Source of the DNA: a virus
DNA: 30,329 bases
Strand: one strand, 5' to 3'
IMG/VR virus record: IMGVR_UViG_3300031886_000023
Span: 1-30,329 of that record
Positions 29,951 through 30,329 of the stretch are shown one piece after another (the stretch's first letter is position 1; every line of letters starts with the position of its first letter). The position numbers and the translations under genes are program-made. The notes beneath the pieces are model-generated. The model saw only the letters and a list, made by a program, of their open reading frames with translations. It did not search any database and was not told where the DNA came from.

Positions 29951-30039
29951 GTTGCCCGCCTGGGTTGCTCATGTGCGTAGGCATAGGTACTCATGTGCGT
30001 AGGCATAGGTGCCGGTGGGCGTGGGTGCCGGTGGGCAAC
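29951..30039 (+). repeat. Tandem repeats enclosed by a 10-bp inverted repeat
   Basis: Two 22-bp copies of CTCATGTGCGTAGGCATAGGT plus one base (29968-29989 and 29990-30011) are followed by a 16-bp unit beginning CCGGTGGGC (30012 and 30028). GTTGCCCGCC (29951-29960) pairs with GGTGGGCAAC (30030-30039) to enclose them. The single mismatch is G:U on the plus strand and A:C on the minus, so plus-strand RNA would fold better. Confidence 0.75.
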
Positions 30040-30115
30040 TCTTTATTTTATTTAGAATCTATTATTTCACAAACTATTATTTCTAATCTATTTCTTTCCT
30101 ATTTGGGCAAAAGAA

Positions 30116-30145
30116 AACCCTTCCGGTTTTATTGCCGGAAAGGTT
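30116..30145 (-). terminator. Rho-independent terminator after micropeptide copy 2
   Basis: AACCTTTCCGG pairs with CCGGAAGGGTT on the minus strand through an 11-bp stem with one U:G pair, followed by TTTTCTTTT. On the plus strand the same position is a C:A mismatch. Both this asymmetry and the T tail indicate minus-strand use. Confidence 0.75.
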
Positions 30146-30166
30146 ATTTCTTTTCTATTTCTTTTT

Positions 30167-30217
30167 TTATAGGGAAAAAGCCAAATAGATTATTCCCGCA
30201 ATTATTATTAGTTCCAT
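30167..30217 (-). CDS. 16-residue membrane micropeptide (copy 2)
   Basis: The peptide MELIIIAGIIYLAFSL is a near copy of the one at 26870-26920 (11 of 16 residues identical and the rest mostly conservative). Its ATG overlaps the TAA of the partial gene at the right edge (TAATG). A terminator begins 22 bases after its stop. The stop and downstream AT-rich sequence also resemble copy 1, so the whole gene-terminator end may be a duplicated module. Confidence 0.6.
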   Translation of the reverse strand: MELIIIAGIIYLAFSL

Positions 30218-30329
30218 TAAGATAGAATCAGATTAGAATTTTGTTCCATCCTTTCAAGCAATCCTTCCGAATCCTTCAAGCCTAACAAGCGATTTTCTGA
30301 AAACAATTTTCCATCAATCATTCGCCTTG
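30217..30329 (-). CDS. Unidentified protein, partial (C-terminus)
   Basis: An open minus-strand frame from the right edge to TAA at 30217. It encodes a charged peptide beginning MIDGKLFSENRLLGLKDSEG (ATG at 30321 may or may not be the real start) and ends NLILS. It is coupled to the micropeptide gene by TAATG. Too little is visible to assign a family. Confidence 0.5.
   Translation of the reverse strand, partial: RRMIDGKLFSENRLLGLKDSEGLLERMEQNSNLILS

Overview
This window is part of a tailed double-stranded DNA phage (Caudoviricetes), or a prophage of one. About two thirds of it is a single long minus-strand head-and-packaging transcription block. Terminase large subunit, portal, a fused prohead protease/scaffold, a probable decoration protein and a major capsid protein follow in the usual order. 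Several genes have clear Shine-Dalgarno sites, and most neighbouring genes overlap by 1-4 bases (TAATG, ATGA). No host gene, integrase or complete tRNA is visible, and the host cannot be named from the sequence.

Layout. 1-1795 (minus): structural or connector proteins, one carrying an inserted carbohydrate-binding-like beta domain. 1869-3923 (plus): three genes facing the minus operon. 3920-10360 (minus): small structural genes, a terminator, capsid, decoration protein, protease/scaffold and portal. 10430-16840 (minus): a cargo island of two related glycosyltransferases, two methyltransferase-like proteins, two sulfotransferases, a GNAT-like protein and a polysaccharide deacetylase, probably for making or modifying a glycan. 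16843-24701 (minus): terminase, two nucleases, a sigma factor, zinc-ribbon and membrane proteins, a phosphatase-like protein, PhoH, a J-domain protein and an EF-hand lipoprotein. 24726-25096 (plus): two coupled small genes. 25383-30329 (minus): a different kind of region, with small unknown genes, a DUF932 protein, long intergenic spaces with GC-rich repeats, strong terminators and very small membrane-peptide genes.

Three things stand out. First, a 65-nt RNA gene at 13021-13085 fits exactly between the two sulfotransferase genes. It has both ends of a tmRNA (acceptor stem with a G3:U70 pair, the tmRNA D-loop sequence, T arm, encoded CCA) but no tag-coding or pseudoknot part. Second, two nearly identical 16-residue membrane peptides lie 3.3 kb apart, each directly after an operon's last larger gene and directly before a terminator. 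A third, 29-residue membrane peptide has a similar position. Third, GC-rich composite repeats built around a perfect 18-bp palindrome occur at two intergenic loci. At one of them a plus-strand promoter-like site and a terminator bracket the repeat, suggesting a non-coding RNA.

Working model: the left and middle parts build and possibly glycosylate or sulfate the virion. The PhoH, sigma factor and nuclease genes support late expression and DNA processing. The right part holds small early or accessory genes in short, separately terminated units. Start codons were adjusted where overlaps, ribosome binding sites or motifs favoured another start.
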